Position numbers and translations under genes: made by a program. Positions 43,551-56,050 of a stretch of 64,000 nt of DNA are shown here, piece after piece (positions within the stretch are counted from its first letter, which is position 1; every line of letters starts with the position of its first letter). A model generated the notes under the pieces. That model made no database searches. It saw only the letters and a list, made by a program, of their open reading frames with translations, and was not told the DNA's origin. This DNA is from Eutreptiella sp. 'Long Island Sound 2002' (Eukaryota; Euglenozoa; Euglenophyceae; Eutreptiales; Eutreptiaceae). The stretch spans positions 11,203,713 through 11,267,712 of the forward strand of contig OZ038380.1 in NCBI GenBank assembly GCA_964036045.1, in the 5' to 3' direction.

Positions 43551-46423
43551 GAAGGCCACCGGTGGGGCACGGGTCCGCCAACGTTCCCCCTTTGAAGCAC
43601 ACTTTTGTTGGCTGGTCCAATTTGTGCTCCTTCTTGTTCCTTTGTGGAGAGCAGATGTAAAACAATCCTTCACTTGGATCAAGCAATAACACCTTGTTTT
43701 AAAAACTAGCAACAGCAGAAAAAGTACAGCCATGGTCACATCCCCACACCAGGAACTAAACCCAAAAAAGCGGTACAAGGAGGATGGCCAAACAGAGATG
43801 GGCAGCAAACACAAGAACTTGCTCTGAGAAATGAATCCAAAATATTGACAGACTCAGGACATACCAGCCGGGCAATGCTGGGCAATTTTCATTTTTCAGC
43901 CATGCCAGTTTTTGGCCACACGAAAGGGGTAGTTGAACTGCATCTTTTCCCTCATCTTTACAGCCAAAAGACTTTCATCAAACAACAACTGTGCCTTAAA
44001 ATCTCCCAAATATATAAAAAAAAGACCACAGCGGCAGGTGCAATCTCACATGTCTGCAATGTTCTTTGCCCCATGGGATCAAAACCATGCAGGTGTGGGG
44101 GCAAGGCAGAGACCGCACCTCGAGGTGTGATGTGGTGTAGGCACCCCACAGCCAACGGCAAATCCGCGAGAAACTGATCCCCCCCCTCTCAGGCAGACAA
44201 AGCACCCCAGTGACTTGAAGCTTGATTGCTCAGCTGGTTTACAGCATTCAACAGAACAACAGCAGGCGCTGTTTGGAAAAGGCGTGGCTATGTGCATGGC
44301 CTGATGACGCGCACCCCTGATATGGGACCTGACCAAATGTACCAGTTGGAATGCAAGTAGGTTCAATACTGCCCACTGCAAAGAGGGTGACGTGTGGATG
44401 GAAGTCTCGCCAACCCCTTTCAGCTTCCCACTCTTGGTACATATTGGCAGTATTGGCATTGGAAAGCAGAGGGCTCACGGCTGGCAATGAGTGCTTGCAT
44501 TTGCTCGATGCTTGGACCTGCACATATCCCAAACAGGCTGGCAGGTATGCTGAGAATGTTCTGCCTTCCGTAAACACCAATGAAGAGCACCCCATTTGTG
44601 CAAACAATGCTTTGTCCAGACACCCTTTTGCAGCTGTTGTTTCCACACTTTGCGGAACCACGCCTTTGGCGGTCCCACCATTTAGTTGGAATAGGAATGC
44701 TGTGATGCTAGTCGCTGTGATGTGCTGACTGGGCACAGACCTCTTCAGTGCACAGTTGGGCCCTCTGAAGGGGTGCCGCACACGTGTGATTTTGTCTTTG
44801 GACGGCTGATAAATAAAACAAACAGATGATGTTGTTATGAGCAGGAGAGTTCTTTTTTTTGAGTTCCAAACGCTCAAGGTGTCATTGAGCGTGCTCAGAA
44901 GAACCCCCGAAATGTTGATGGGACAAATATGTCACTCGGCAACTCAGAACTCATTCAGCTAGTAACCTTGACCAGATGGTGTCATGTTGTTCTTGTGATC
45001 CAATCACCAGGGAGTGCAAATGCAGCGCAAATTTCATCCCATTGCATCAAAAAATTTGCCTCTATCCCTCTTGCATGCTTTTTGGGAGGGCAGGTCCAGG
45101 CCCAGGTAAGCTGGTGCAGCCCTTTTGCTGGATAGTATTGGAAAAGCTCTCGGAGTCAAGGGTCTTCAGAACAGCTCAAGCCACAAAAGCTGCCAAGCCC
45201 ACAGGCATCCCAGTGTGCTGCTGGAGCCCACGAAAGTCTCGAGGCTCTGCGATGCATGGACAAACCAAGACCCAACTCAGTAAATGCTCAGCACCAACTG
45301 TGTGGTTGGCTACATTGCTCACACAGGTGAGTAGGCAGGGAATGGGGGGAGGTTGGACCAAGTGAAAACAAGCCAGGATACACATGTGCAGGCAAAGCAC
45401 ATCATCGGGTAAGCTCACCAACATGCTGCCGTTGCCCACAAACAACCACTGTCAAGTATACAAACAAAAGGACAACTAAACCAAAAGCAACAGACTGACG
45501 AGGGGTATTGGGTGGGTATGTGTTGGTGCCCTAGGGGTCAAACCTCGATTTGCCTACCTCAGGATACAGATCTGTTGGGGCCATTCCCCTGCTGGAGCGC
45601 AATGGTTCCCTCATAACCCTGAAGGGTACATGGCCAGAATGGTCATGGAGTGACGCCCTCACCCTCCTGGGGGGAATGTCGAGGAACACGGGTCACACAA
45701 CAAGACATGCTGAGTCTGGTCAACAACAACAGGGCCGTCTGAACAAAAGTTGACAACAGTACCGCTGAAACTGTGGGGAAAAAAATCGAGTGATTTGTAT
45801 GATGCATGGATAAAGGCATTGCCTGAGATGCAATCGATGCATTTTGCACAACGCCCTGGTCAAACGGTACTTTTTCTGAGTCCACTTGCAAACCATAGTA
45901 TTGTCCAATGACGGCCCCTGGTCAAATAGTGAAGCTGGTCAGCATGCAAGCGGGAGGGTACCATTGTGTTCTGGGACTGGGGCAATGCCTACTGGCAGTC
46001 TCAGAATGTCTTGCACATGCCCACTCCAATGTTCCCTGGGTCATTGGCTGGGTGCTGCACCACCAACTCGCCATATCCCTCTTCCCCTTCCTTGTCTGAG
46101 ATAAGATGTGGCCGGTCACTGGCAAATTCTCCCCAAAAGCCAAGCACCCACAAGCCTCCAGGAGATAGCAGCAGGTACACGGAGGTACGGTGCAGGTACT
46201 AGCACCAGGTGGGGGGGCTGGGGGCACTGTTATTTGGTGGCAGTCCCCTGGGGCTGGTGGACACTGTCGCATGTTGTGGGGGACCATACTAGGGGATGGT
46301 GGGGTGGGATAAGACCTGCCGAAGATACAGGCATGTGCGTGTCCGCATTAATTACCTGGCCGTATGTAGGACAAATGGGGCAGGAGTACCTTAGGACAAA
46401 TGGGGCAGGAGTACCTCACCCCC

Positions 46424-46446
46424 CACCCACCCACCCACCCACCCAC
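46424..46446. repeat. (CCCA)n microsatellite
   Basis: About six CCCA units within CACCC-rich sequence. Confidence 0.85.
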
Positions 46447-48559
46447 TGGGGGAGGGGAGCGTCAATTTGAACATTTTACTTTCCATAGGAAAGTTTTCAG
46501 GGTTTGTTTTTTATTGGAATTTAGTTTGCTGTGCCATAATCTGACAATGGTCGTCACCCGGGCATCACACCCTCAGCTGACTGCAGACTGTTCAGTGAAA
46601 GCGTCTGCAACACCGTGCTTGCGCCAGCGGGTGATGGAGGCAGGAGCCTTGCTTATCATGGGCTGTTGAGGCAGATGTGGGGTCAGCAAAAAAGAACGAC
46701 CCTGCCTCTCAGTCATTTTGGGGGGGGGGGGGCACCCTCCAAACCGGTGGTAGAGGCCGCAACAGCACAATTCGCCAGGGAACCTGAGAGGGCCTTGCTT
46801 GACACCACAGTCACTAAACTCATTTTCGTCTGTGCATGTGTGCCACCAAATAACGACGTCTACCTCTCTTTGGTCCAAAGCGTTTTGTCTACTGGGAAGG
46901 GCAAAACCAACCGGTGAATGGGCACATGTTTTGATGATTCTCTCAGTTGCTTAGCCCCGTAGTATTTCAGTTCCACAGTTTGTGGAAACCTGAAATCACG
47001 TGCAGGAGTAGGAACACTGAAATGAAGTTTGATGACTGCCACGGTGGACCTGTGGCATCCGAGCACTGGTCCCCAAGGATGTTTTTTGAAAAGGGGGAGG
47101 GAGAGCCCCACCACCACCAGAACATCCCCTGTCCACCGAATGGGCAACCGTCACAACCGCTTCGTTGCTCAGCAGTAACTGATTGTCTAAGGGTACAGCC
47201 TTTGTGTGCTGCCGGTGCACACCTTCTGCACAACAGGGCACACAAATGAACCGGATGAATGGCGAGAAACCGCCTGGGGTGCTCCCGTATTTACCAGCGA
47301 TTGGGTAACGGCTGGTGGTCGGGCGTCCAACCACCGGAGGTTCGCTAGACTGTCGGTTAGGGGTGCCCCTCTGGACATAAAAAAAACGAAAACAGAGAAG
47401 AGTGCCCTGTCCCTAAAATGGTCCAGGTGCAAGCACAGCTGAAGTCAGGGGAAACAATTTCACACGCAGATCCCTTGCACAGACAATGCCACCACGTGCG
47501 ACCAGCAGGCAAGCGGCTCAGAGGGGGCCCTGGGTCCCATGACAGTACCCTTCGCTGACAATGTCGTCAACACAAATCGACATCACAACATTCTGTGCAG
47601 GACTGCAACGCCATGTGGGGGCGTTTTCGCACAGCGCGTGCACAGCGCACGCACAGCGCCAATTATTTTTTTTATTTTTTTTTTGCTCAGGCTCAACAAG
47701 TTCAAAGAGTGTAATGTGAGCTCTCAGGCAACCACCTGGTTCAAGAAGTAGCACAGCGCCAATTACTGCGCCAATCATTACGTTGTTTATCCTGGGAACA
47801 CCCCTGAAAACCACCCACCTGTAGAAGCATGCACGATCAATTCAAAACAGCATGGGGTGCACAATTCAGGACCCTGGGACCCGTGGCTACCGGTGGTGGA
47901 AAAGCCGACTTTTCACGCAGCGTGTGCACAGCCCACGGTGCCCCACGTAACAAAAATAGAAGTGGGTTGCAGCCTGCGCAGAAACAGCGCCGATGCCCCC
48001 GCCCCCCCCTCTGTCTGAGGTGCACCTTGTCGAGGGTACAGCGCGTGGACGTACATTGGTCCCTGGTTTCATTTTGTGCCTTGTACATTGGCTGACAAGC
48101 GGGCGTCGGCAGAGTTGCGGTGCACATGCATGGGTGAGGGAAAATGAGGCAATGACCTGGTGCGGTAATATGTGTTGAGGCACTGGCTGCACGGGGGTAT
48201 TGCAGCTGCTCAGGGCGCACATGTGTCCAAGGGTGTTCAGAAAAGGCATCAGAGAAATGATGGTATGCAGGCATTTGAAGCAAAATCGGAGGTCACATAA
48301 TCTGCAAAATGCAGAATCAAACGTACTACCGTACCCCCCCCCCCCTTTGTCCTTCCCCACCCCAGGGAAGACGGTCCCCCACCACCCCCTGGGGGACGGT
48401 CACCAAGTGACGGTCCCCCACCCCCCTTGGGGGACCGCACTACCACCGTACACGCATATTTGCACGCACAGAAATTGCAGCATAAAACGAAAGAATTCAG
48501 CATGAGATACGTTCAAGGGGCTGCCAATGTACGGAGACCTACTCCTTGACCGGCTCGGT

Positions 48560-48690
48560 GTAAATTTTCTTGGTCCTGCTCCACTTGACCTTGAACTCTT
48601 GCACACGCTCGCCACTTTCCACTGGAATGCTTTGGGCAGCACTCTTGGGTGGTGGTTTTGCCACAACAACACAGTGAGCTGCAACGAAAA
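48560..48690 (-). pseudogene. exon-like fragment, unknown
   Basis: On the minus strand, after an acceptor-like TTTTTCGTTGCAG, a frame reads AKPPPKSAAQSIPVESGER, then VQEFKVKWSRTKKIYTEP, and stops. The composition is protein-like. No partner exon is convincing. A possible first exon (MVHLVPLTLDAPVLQS) lies near 48830-48870. Confidence 0.22.
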
Positions 48691-50894
48691 ATTTTGGGTT
48701 GAGCAAGTGACGGTCCCCCACCCCCCCCTGGGGAAGGACAAGGGGTGGGGAAGGACAGGGGGGGGGGGGGGGGTACACCTCCAGCTCCAAACCAGACCAA
48801 AGTAAGAATTGGTACCTACGACTTTGGAGAACCGGGGCGTCTAAGGTCAACGGAACCAGGTGCACCATGATGAGAAATCCACGCGACGTGTGGGCCACAA
48901 ATTTGCGTCATGCCGCCATAGGGCTGCATTGCTATGGAGGGTCTGAATAAACCATCCTCCTGCGTGTGACATCGCCACCAAACCACTGCAGGGTGCACAC
49001 ACAATGCATGCAACACGCTTTTGTGCTGGTGATCACGCCGTCTTATGTTGCAGCGAGCATATCCATCATGCCGACATATTGAACATAGAGTACACCGACG
49101 ATTGACTGCGATGCACTGGCACACACCAGGCTCATGGCATGCAGGGACAGCTGCAGCACAGGCGGAATCGAACAGAAGCACACCATGGGCAACCCAAGGT
49201 CCTGAGCCTGAGCGCATATGCACCTGTTGGATTGCAGCAAAATGCACAGTCACTGAAAGGCCTGCCACAGGGCCGAATGGAACGCCGGGGGCAACCATGG
49301 ACATGCTGGGAGCAAGATAGGGGAGGACACAGGGTAAGAGAGCCGGACTGCGAACAGGGCGCACACGGCAGACGAAACGGGAGGACATGGAACAAAATGA
49401 GGAGAGTGGGACGCAGAGACCGAAGGCCCTTCTGCACAAAGTGCCCTGCAACATTTGATTTCAGAATTCAAAATTTCCCAGGGTCCTTTGAATGTAATGG
49501 GCATGCAGAGGCCGAGGAGCGCATGTGCATCTCCGCACCCTCCTGCCAGCCCATGCCCACAGGGCAAAACTTGCCTGGGGGACGACGTGTTTGGAAGAAG
49601 AAGGTGCCCGGTGCGTGTGAGGCGCGCACCAGTACCGACCCCATCTGCCTCGCGGCAGTCCGAAAGCCTGCACTAGGCGAGTGGCGGGTTTCAAATCGCG
49701 ACTTCGGACTGGGGCCTGACGGTGCTCCCGTTTCCAGTGCATCGGTGATGGCAGTGACAGTCACCGTGCACCGTGTACCGGGCAGCCACTCCCCTGCCCT
49801 GTCCTCCTCGCCCAGGCAGACCGAGGCCATGTGGCAGTCCTGCACACGTGGCCCCCTTCGCCAGGGACGGCACCAGGAACACGATGCGGCAGCATTTTGC
49901 CGCTGCAGTCAGTGGGGTCAAAGATGGTAGGGGACAGTGTGGGAAGGGGGAGGCCCTTTGGAGGGCTTGCAAAGGGGTTGCAAAAAGTTCAAGAGCACTG
50001 AAAAAGAGTAAGAGACTTGAGGGTTGGCGAACCGGCACCCCAACGAGATATCCCCGCAGTACACATGTTCGCTCTCTTCTCTCTTCTCGCACACCCTGAT
50101 ACTTGCGGAGTCCTTCTGGGGGGCCGCTGGATGATGGTGGCTGGGAATCATGCACCCAACCAATCCCACTCCAGCCGACCATCCTGTTGCTGATGCATGA
50201 CCACCACCGGCGGTTGCCTTGTGCACCAGACAGACAGCAAACGGCAAAAAGCGCACTGCTTTTTTTTGGGGGGGGGGACCCGAAATGACAGGGCACCAGA
50301 CCGCCCTGGGCACGCTGGTCATCCCCCATCAACCCTGAATGCCAACCCCGAAACAGGAACATTCACTCTCTGGCGGTGTTTGGGCGGGTCGGAGTGGAAT
50401 GCCAGCGCTACTACCGTTGCTGCAATTGCCCCCGTGACGCCCGCCCCCTTGCCGCTGCCAGCAGAGGCTTCACGTCCAGGCACCCCCATGGCCGCAGAGG
50501 TTGGAGGGTGCTCTCCACCACAAATAATAATTCTGTAACAGAGCCACGGGCAAGCATGCATTGGACTAGGGGCGGGGTTGGGTGGGGGGAGGGGGTCCGA
50601 AACGCAAAAGCTCCGATGGTTGTGAGCCGTTGTAACACATCTTTGGCCATGGGGAAAGGGGTGCGTGCGCCATCACCGTTCACAAGCTGCCAACAGGCCA
50701 GACTGCTGGAAGCACCCTTCTCCAGACACATCACAGGCTACGTACATGTCAAAACAGACAGAAGTGCGTCATTATTGTCCGATAATGAAAATAAGAAGCG
50801 GCAGTTGCATGTTGTCCTTCTGCCTGCATACCAATTAGACTCCAACAGCCCTCCTCAGTCAGAGAGGCCACTCCCCTGGCGGCAGAACTGAGCC

Positions 50895-51075
50895 AAAAGT
50901 CCCGTTGGGGGGTTACAGCCCAATGAAGGTGGGCTAAGCACATGTGCAGGGGGAACCTTTGGTAGACCTGCCCTGTTTGACACGACCACCCACCAACAGA
51001 TACTGGATTGCAACCACTCAGAAGCGCGCAGCTTCAAAGAGGGTGGGAAAATAAAACCATGCAAATTGGTGCGCC
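50895..51075 (-). repeat. dispersed repeat family B, copy 2
   Basis: Shares GAAGGTGGGCTAAGC, GGAACCTTTGGTAG, CTGTTTGACACGACCACCCA and TACTGGATTGCAACCACT with copy 3 at 53488-53660 in the same orientation. Confidence 0.65.
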
Positions 51076-51904
51076 ACTGCAGAAATGCAGAGTCAGAGCA
51101 AGAACCTACTGCTGCTGGAGGCCTAACATACAGGATGGATTGGCGGAATGTGAAATGCCAAACAAAGAATCAGGTAAAGCAGGGGAAGGGGGAGGGGTGC
51201 CAGGAAGGTGACGTAAGTATGCCCGTCAGTACTTCTGGATGAAGCCATTGTTCGGCCCCAGACGGTGGGCAAACATGTTTCGGTGGGCGAGAGAGGGACG
51301 GTTGTCCCTGTGCCCACAAGGGCTGTGTCCGCTGCACTGCCGGTGCCGGCAGCCTGCACTTTCAGTCATTCCCATGAAGATGTGGGGGCCACACTGACGA
51401 TGCAGGCACTGCACCACAGGGCAAGTGTTAGACAGCACTGGTGCGCAGCCAAGCATCTTGCCTTTTGAGGACAAGCATGGGGGGAGAAGGGGGGGGGGGG
51501 GGGCGGTCCCATCATGCGGGCGTCAAAATGATCAGCGCGGCGTGTGTTGGGGTACAACAAAAGTTGGGGCGGGGGCACAGGCCACTATCGACGGAATTCT
51601 CCCCTTCAATAAGCGCACCAGGTTCGAACCTGACCACCCGCCCCTGTAGCCTGCTACAGGGGAGGCAGGCACAAGAAAACCGCATCGGCGTCCGCTGCCC
51701 CGCTCAGAACTCTGGCCACAAGTAACAGAGGTAGGCTTGGCTCCGAATCCCCCCCCCACCCAAAACGGGGTATGGTACCGCTTTGTTTGTGGTGCACGGG
51801 TGGGGTGTACATGGGAGCGTTCGTCCCCCCCACCCACCTGAGGCGGCGCGCCCTGTAGGTTCCCAGACGCAACCCCTCCCACCTCCCTGGCCCACACTTA
51901 ACCA

Positions 51905-52045
51905 TGCCATGGCGCTGAGTGGCTAACCACTGAGCTACCAGCTTGAGTGGTGGGGTTGGGCAGACCCTCCAGGTTTTAGTGCAATCCATCTCAGGACCGC
52001 CTCTGCGTGCCACTCAGCAGCGTGGGCCGGGACTTGAACTCGTAC
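51905..52045 (-). repeat. tRNA-like A box and B box fragments
   Basis: The minus strand has a good A box (TGGTAGCTCAGTGGTTAG) near 51942-51920, and upstream of it a B-box-like GAGTTCAAGTCCC near 52044-52030. The order is reversed for a single tRNA, so it may be two relics or part of a dimeric SINE. Confidence 0.35.
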
Positions 52046-52456
52046 CTAGCAACCCCCTGAAACATTTTGGCCCCTTGAAAAAGGGGGAGTGGTGGGGGGG
52101 GGGGGGGGGGCTGGGACACCAATCGCTACCTCATGCCGGGGCTGAGCTTTGAGAGTGGGATCTTCAAAGAGCAACAAACGAAATTTGTCACCATTTGTCC
52201 CCATGGCGGGGAAAGATCGATATGGCCCAAATTTGGAAGCGGCTGCACAAAAATCTGCCTTCTTGGGGGCCCAGAGAAAATGCCCAGAAAAAACTGAGCA
52301 TCTTGAGTATGGGGTGACCGGTTCTCCCAGCCCCTTTAAACGGGGCACCAAAATGTTCCGGCGCCTGTGGCGCCAGCCAATTTCTCCATTTCGGCTTGGA
52401 GGATGGTCGGGACCTCTCAAACATTTTGGCCCCCCAGACGGGGGGGGGGGGGGGGG

Positions 52457-52545
52457 TCAGGGACTGCACCTGGGCGCCCCCCATGATACCTAGGGTATTT
52501 ACAGGTCACGCCTCTGACCACTGAGCTAAGGGAGTACCCCAGCCC
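52457..52545 (-). repeat. tRNA-derived SINE-like fragment
   Basis: The minus strand reads TTAGCTCAGTGGTCAGAGG (a near-perfect A box) and about 50 nt later AGGTGCAGTCCC (a weakened B box). It lies just 3' of the unknown gene's stop codon. Confidence 0.4.
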
Positions 52546-52738
52546 TCGGCAGTTAACCGACCGCGGTGGCAGTTCACGCAACAGAGCACAAAGTGCCGGC
52601 GTGGGGGGGGGGGGAGAGGCTTAAAGGTCCCTAGAAAGGGGGAAACCAAAAGAAACAGGGTCCCAAGAACCCCCCCGCCCCCCCCCCGGTCAGAGCCGCA
52701 GACACAACCCATCTCTAAGCGGCCCTTTCCGTGACGAA

Positions 52739-53260
52739 TTAGTTAGTGAGCGGCCTCACACTCACATTTGTGACGGCGTCCGTGACGCTCGAACAGTTGT
52801 AAGGCAGCCCCATGCTCGTGCCCCGGGAGTTGCACCGACTCGGGGACTGCTCCTGGAGGACGAGGTGCACTGTGGAGGGCAGCACGCGCTGCACCAGCGC
52901 GCCCACCGCCTGCTTCAGCTGCCTCCCGGTCACCCCGCTGTAGGGCACATTGAAGCGCTTGCACAGGCCCTTGAAGGTCGACTCCCGGAAGCTCTCGGGC
53001 ATCGACACCAGCAGTGTGTTCAGGCACGTGATGCAGGAGTCATAGATCTGCTTCAGCTCCTGCACCGTGACCTGGCCGCTTCGTACCAGCGGGTGCTTGT
53101 GGAAGTGCATGTCGGGCAGGTACATGCAGGACCTCTCGTCGAAGGCCGGCTTCAGGTTCTCCTGGTACTCGCTCTCGATGTCCTCGTCCTCGTCGGCCAC
53201 CTCCGCGTTCTCCAGCCTCAAGGGCGGGAACTGGCGGCCCGCCAGCTCCTGGGGCAACAC
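52739..53260 (-). CDS. terminal exon of an unrecognised protein
   Basis: Reading the minus strand, an acceptor CACGCTGCAG at 53270-53261 opens a phase 0 exon of 173 codons ending in TAA. It starts VLPQELAGRQFPPL. Next is an acidic patch (AEVADEDEDIESEYQE), then FDERSCMYLPDMHFHKHPL, a helical part with VQELKQIYDSCITCLNTLL and FKGLCKRFNVPYSGVTG, then RQLKQAVGALVQRVLPSTVH and a Ser/Asn/Thr-rich tail. Codon use is as GC-rich as in the other real exons, while the flanks are poly-G/C non-coding DNA, which supports a genuine exon. I do not recognise the family. One possible preceding exon lies at 56636-56783. The product would be soluble: no membrane segment is visible. Expression and function are unknown. 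Confidence 0.6.
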   Translation of the reverse strand: MLPQELAGRQFPPLRLENAEVADEDEDIESEYQENLKPAFDERSCMYLPDMHFHKHPLVRSGQVTVQELKQIYDSCITCLNTLLVSMPESFRESTFKGLCKRFNVPYSGVTGRQLKQAVGALVQRVLPSTVHLVLQEQSPSRCNSRGTSMGLPYNCSSVTDAVTNVSVRPLTN

Positions 53261-53487
53261 CTGCAGCGTGAAGGGTGCGCGTGCAAGGGGCGTCGGGCAG
53301 GTGGTGGATGACCCCCCAGAACGCAGGGCCTGAGCAGGGAATTGCTTAGTGATATAGTTGGGGGGGGGGGGGGATGGTAAATTGGCCTTCGAAGGATTTT
53401 GGCTGACTGCCCCCACACACCCACCCATTGCTCCATCTTGACCCTCTCATCCACCCACCCATTGACGCAGTGCGGGGGTGGGGGGGG

Positions 53488-53660
53488 TGAGACCTAATTA
53501 AGGTGAGCTAAGCGAAGGTGTAGATGGAACCTTTCGTAGGCGAACCCTGTTTAAGACGGCCACCCACCAAGAGCTCCTGGATTGCAACCACTTAAAGGCA
53601 CATAACTTCAAAGAGGAGTGGAAAGGAGAGATGATGCATATTGGTACGTGAAAACAAAAT
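53488..53660 (-). repeat. dispersed repeat family B, copy 3
   Basis: Closest to copy 1 at 16735 (inverted). Both have AAGGTGAGCTAAGCGAAGGT, GTGGAACCTTT or ATGGAACCTTT, and AAGAGCT.CTGGATTGCA. Confidence 0.7.
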
Positions 53661-54204
53661 GCACTGTCACCTTGGGGATCAATGGTTGGTATCGATCGAC
53701 TGAATGTCCCCACCTTAGATAATTTCAGCCATTAGTCCAGTGGTTCTTGCACAATGCACTCGTGTCCCTGTCACCTTGCGGGGGGGGGGGGGGGTTGCAG
53801 AGCTTGGTCCACCGCCAACCTTGCCTATTGACAAAAAGACATCTGGAAAGAATGAAGGCGCTTCAGCTGTAGTACCTACGGAGGAGGGACGCCACACCAC
53901 ATGCAACCCACAAGAGTGGACACCACCCGCAAGGGGGAATGGGGGTACCTGCCTTTCCCCCAAAAACAGGGAAAAATCAGACAAACCCACCCACCCTCAG
54001 AACCCCCTCCCCCTATAATATCAACGGGTCACTAAGCAATTCCCTGGACCTGAGCATGATCAGGCGGGGCGGCCCTCGAGGCTTGGAAAAGGCGACGGCT
54101 GGACTCTGCCAGGCACTGGCAAACTGCCGAGACACTCCGGTCGGTGAGGGATGAGAGCACATTCCGCTACCATGGCACCAGGGCCCACTCGACCAGCGCC
54201 GGGA

Positions 54205-54265
54205 GCAATGCCGCAGCCTCTGAATTCGAAAGCTAAGGTCTCGGTTCAACCCGAGGCGTGACAGT
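54205..54265 (+). repeat. tRNA-like fragment
   Basis: A T-arm-like hairpin CTCGG-TTCAAC-CCGAG has a perfect 5-bp stem and follows a CTGAATTCGAAAGC anticodon-arm-like stretch. The D arm is unclear. Confidence 0.3.
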
Positions 54266-54374
54266 GGAAACAGGTGCAGTCTTCAATGCAGAATCACCTC
54301 CAAGTGCTTTGATCTACCGTTCTTGCCTATCCTTTCCTCCCTTCACACCCATCCTGGTAGGCTGTGCCAGAGCC

Positions 54375-54440
54375 CCCAACTGTCCCTGTTTCACTCTGTG
54401 TTGGATCCGCACGGAGGAGGGCAACGGCACTCGCCATTGG
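54375..54440 (+). repeat. dispersed repeat family A, partial copy 3
   Basis: Shares CCCTGTTTCACT, a GAGGAGGGCAA stretch and CGCCATTGGCCAA with 9380-9445. Confidence 0.55.
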
Positions 54441-55126
54441 CCAAGGGAGGGGGGTGGGGGGGGGGGGGGATCGCTGGCCCTGGCAAAGGGGTGGCGCCAC
54501 TCCACAGCTCCTCCCCCCACATCGTGACAGTGGGCGCCTTGGCCTTGTCAAATCAAAGTGGCTACACAGCCCCCGCCGTCCCGGGGTCCCCACGTTGGGG
54601 GGAAGCCGTGGCCCGAAGGTCTCGGCCAAGGGGCACTATCCTGGGGCCTGGAGGGGCCTTGGGGGGGGGGGGGGGGGTTCCTTGGGCTGCCTGACCCAGG
54701 ATTCCCGTGATGCAAGAAAACAAAGTCTCATTGATTTGTGCTTGAATCACCTTTTTTCCACACCGCGACATGGAGAGGGTGACCAGGCACACAGCGCATG
54801 CGCGCGCGCACACACAGCAAAGCTTCAAGTCAGAACCTTCACCCACGGTTGCAATGAACAAAATTTTGGCCATTGACCGCCTGCCCTCAGCGGTTAGCTG
54901 CTGTGTGTGGCCAGAGTTGGAATGGAGGGAGAGCCTGCAGTGCCCAGCCCACGGGGGAGGGGGGATGCAGGCGGGGGACCCCTCGGTTTGGACACCACCT
55001 CCCACCACAACTAACAGGCGGCTGGAGGGCCCCTTGGGGGGGGGGGGGGGGGGTTGGCTAGGAGGGGGGCAAAGGGGCAGGGGGTCCTAGGACACAAGAT
55101 TTGATTGCGCGGAAATAGCTTGCAAG

Positions 55127-55550
55127 TGACCCCCTTCATCACTATTTATCACCACAAGGGTGCCTATTGATAACGCAATCCATGGCACTCAAACACGGCA
55201 CATTTTCCACAGCCTCCCCCCCCCCACCCATAGTGCAATGTGAGTCCCAAAATTACCAATTGCAAGGCTTTTTGGGGAGTATCGTAGGCTAGGATGGTCA
55301 AATGCATCTCAAAATAGCCTTAAATCACTCGTTTGAGCACCCCAAATGGTCTCAAAACAACTTTGGAAACAATAATTTTTGACCACTTTTGGACCCACGG
55401 ATGACCCCGCAACCCTAGCACGTGCAGTGTGCACTTAGGTGGTGTCAATGGGGCATTGAAGGGTGTTGAGTGCACAATAGTCTATTGCAAATTATCCCGT
55501 TCATCATTATTTATCAGCACAAAGGGGCCCAACACAATCCATGGCGGTCA
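55127..55550. repeat. direct repeat pair, ~60-70 bp, 365 bp apart
   Basis: 55127-55195 and 55492-55550 share TTCATCA.TATTTATCA.CACAA and CAATCCATGGC..TCAA. Confidence 0.6.
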
Positions 55551-55744
55551 AGAATAGGAAAGTAGAACTTGAAAAGGTATGCAAAAAGGGTGTGTTTCAA
55601 GGTTGGTCTTGCGGTTTTTTGGGCTTGAAAAGAGGTTGTTGAGCCCACTAATGTGGTGCAAAACCCAGTAGATAGTGACCAAAAGGTGTTTGTTCGGCAT
55701 CTAAATGGGTTCCAATGCAAGCGGCCCCCTCCAAGAACAAGCCG

Positions 55745-56050
55745 GACACACAAATTGCCTAAAAAAGGCATTTATTTGCGTACTTTTGACAGTTTTTGAA
55801 AACAGGGACCACCACTTGCGACCCTCGTTCCTGGCCGCCACCGTTGTGTTTGCTATAAATTTGCGCAATTGCCCCTCACATTCACAGGCATCATCCACCA
55901 ACATTTCGGTGAAATTTGATTTTTGCCCATTTCGTTCATTTGCTTGCTTGCTGGTAGGTCCACCCTATACACTAAAGAGTGTTATAAAACCAAGACTGGT
56001 TCCACCAGCTTGGTGACCATCACCCTAAACCTAACCCTAACTTTTGCAGC
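55745..56050 (-). repeat. dispersed repeat family C, copy 2
   Basis: The inverted match of 37665-38000. It ends in CACCCTAAACCTAACCCTAA, a telomere-like stretch. Confidence 0.75.

Larger units (their letters stand above)
36027..52738. other. 16.7-kb region without a supportable gene
   Basis: 36430-37640 is G/T-rich with recurring TTTTTTGGTAAG.TTTGGGG motifs. 37665-38000 is dispersed repeat C. 38000-38700 has GGGCC/AAAA-rich degenerate repeats. 38700-43100 is an AT-richer island with no coding signal. 43111-43550 is a tandem-repeat ORF and dispersed repeat D. 43.6-50.9 kb is mixed sequence with G runs and GACGGTCCCCCACC motifs (48380-48430, 48710). 50895-51075 is repeat B. 51.9-52.54 kb has tRNA-like fragments. 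Long frames are scattered, but none shows a family or exon structure. Confidence 0.55.

Noticed and set aside
44250-44877. 209-codon minus-strand frame in a moderate-GC region
   Set aside because: Starts with TTG, has no recognisable motif, no splice context, and a competing frame on the other strand. Probably chance, though longer than expected.
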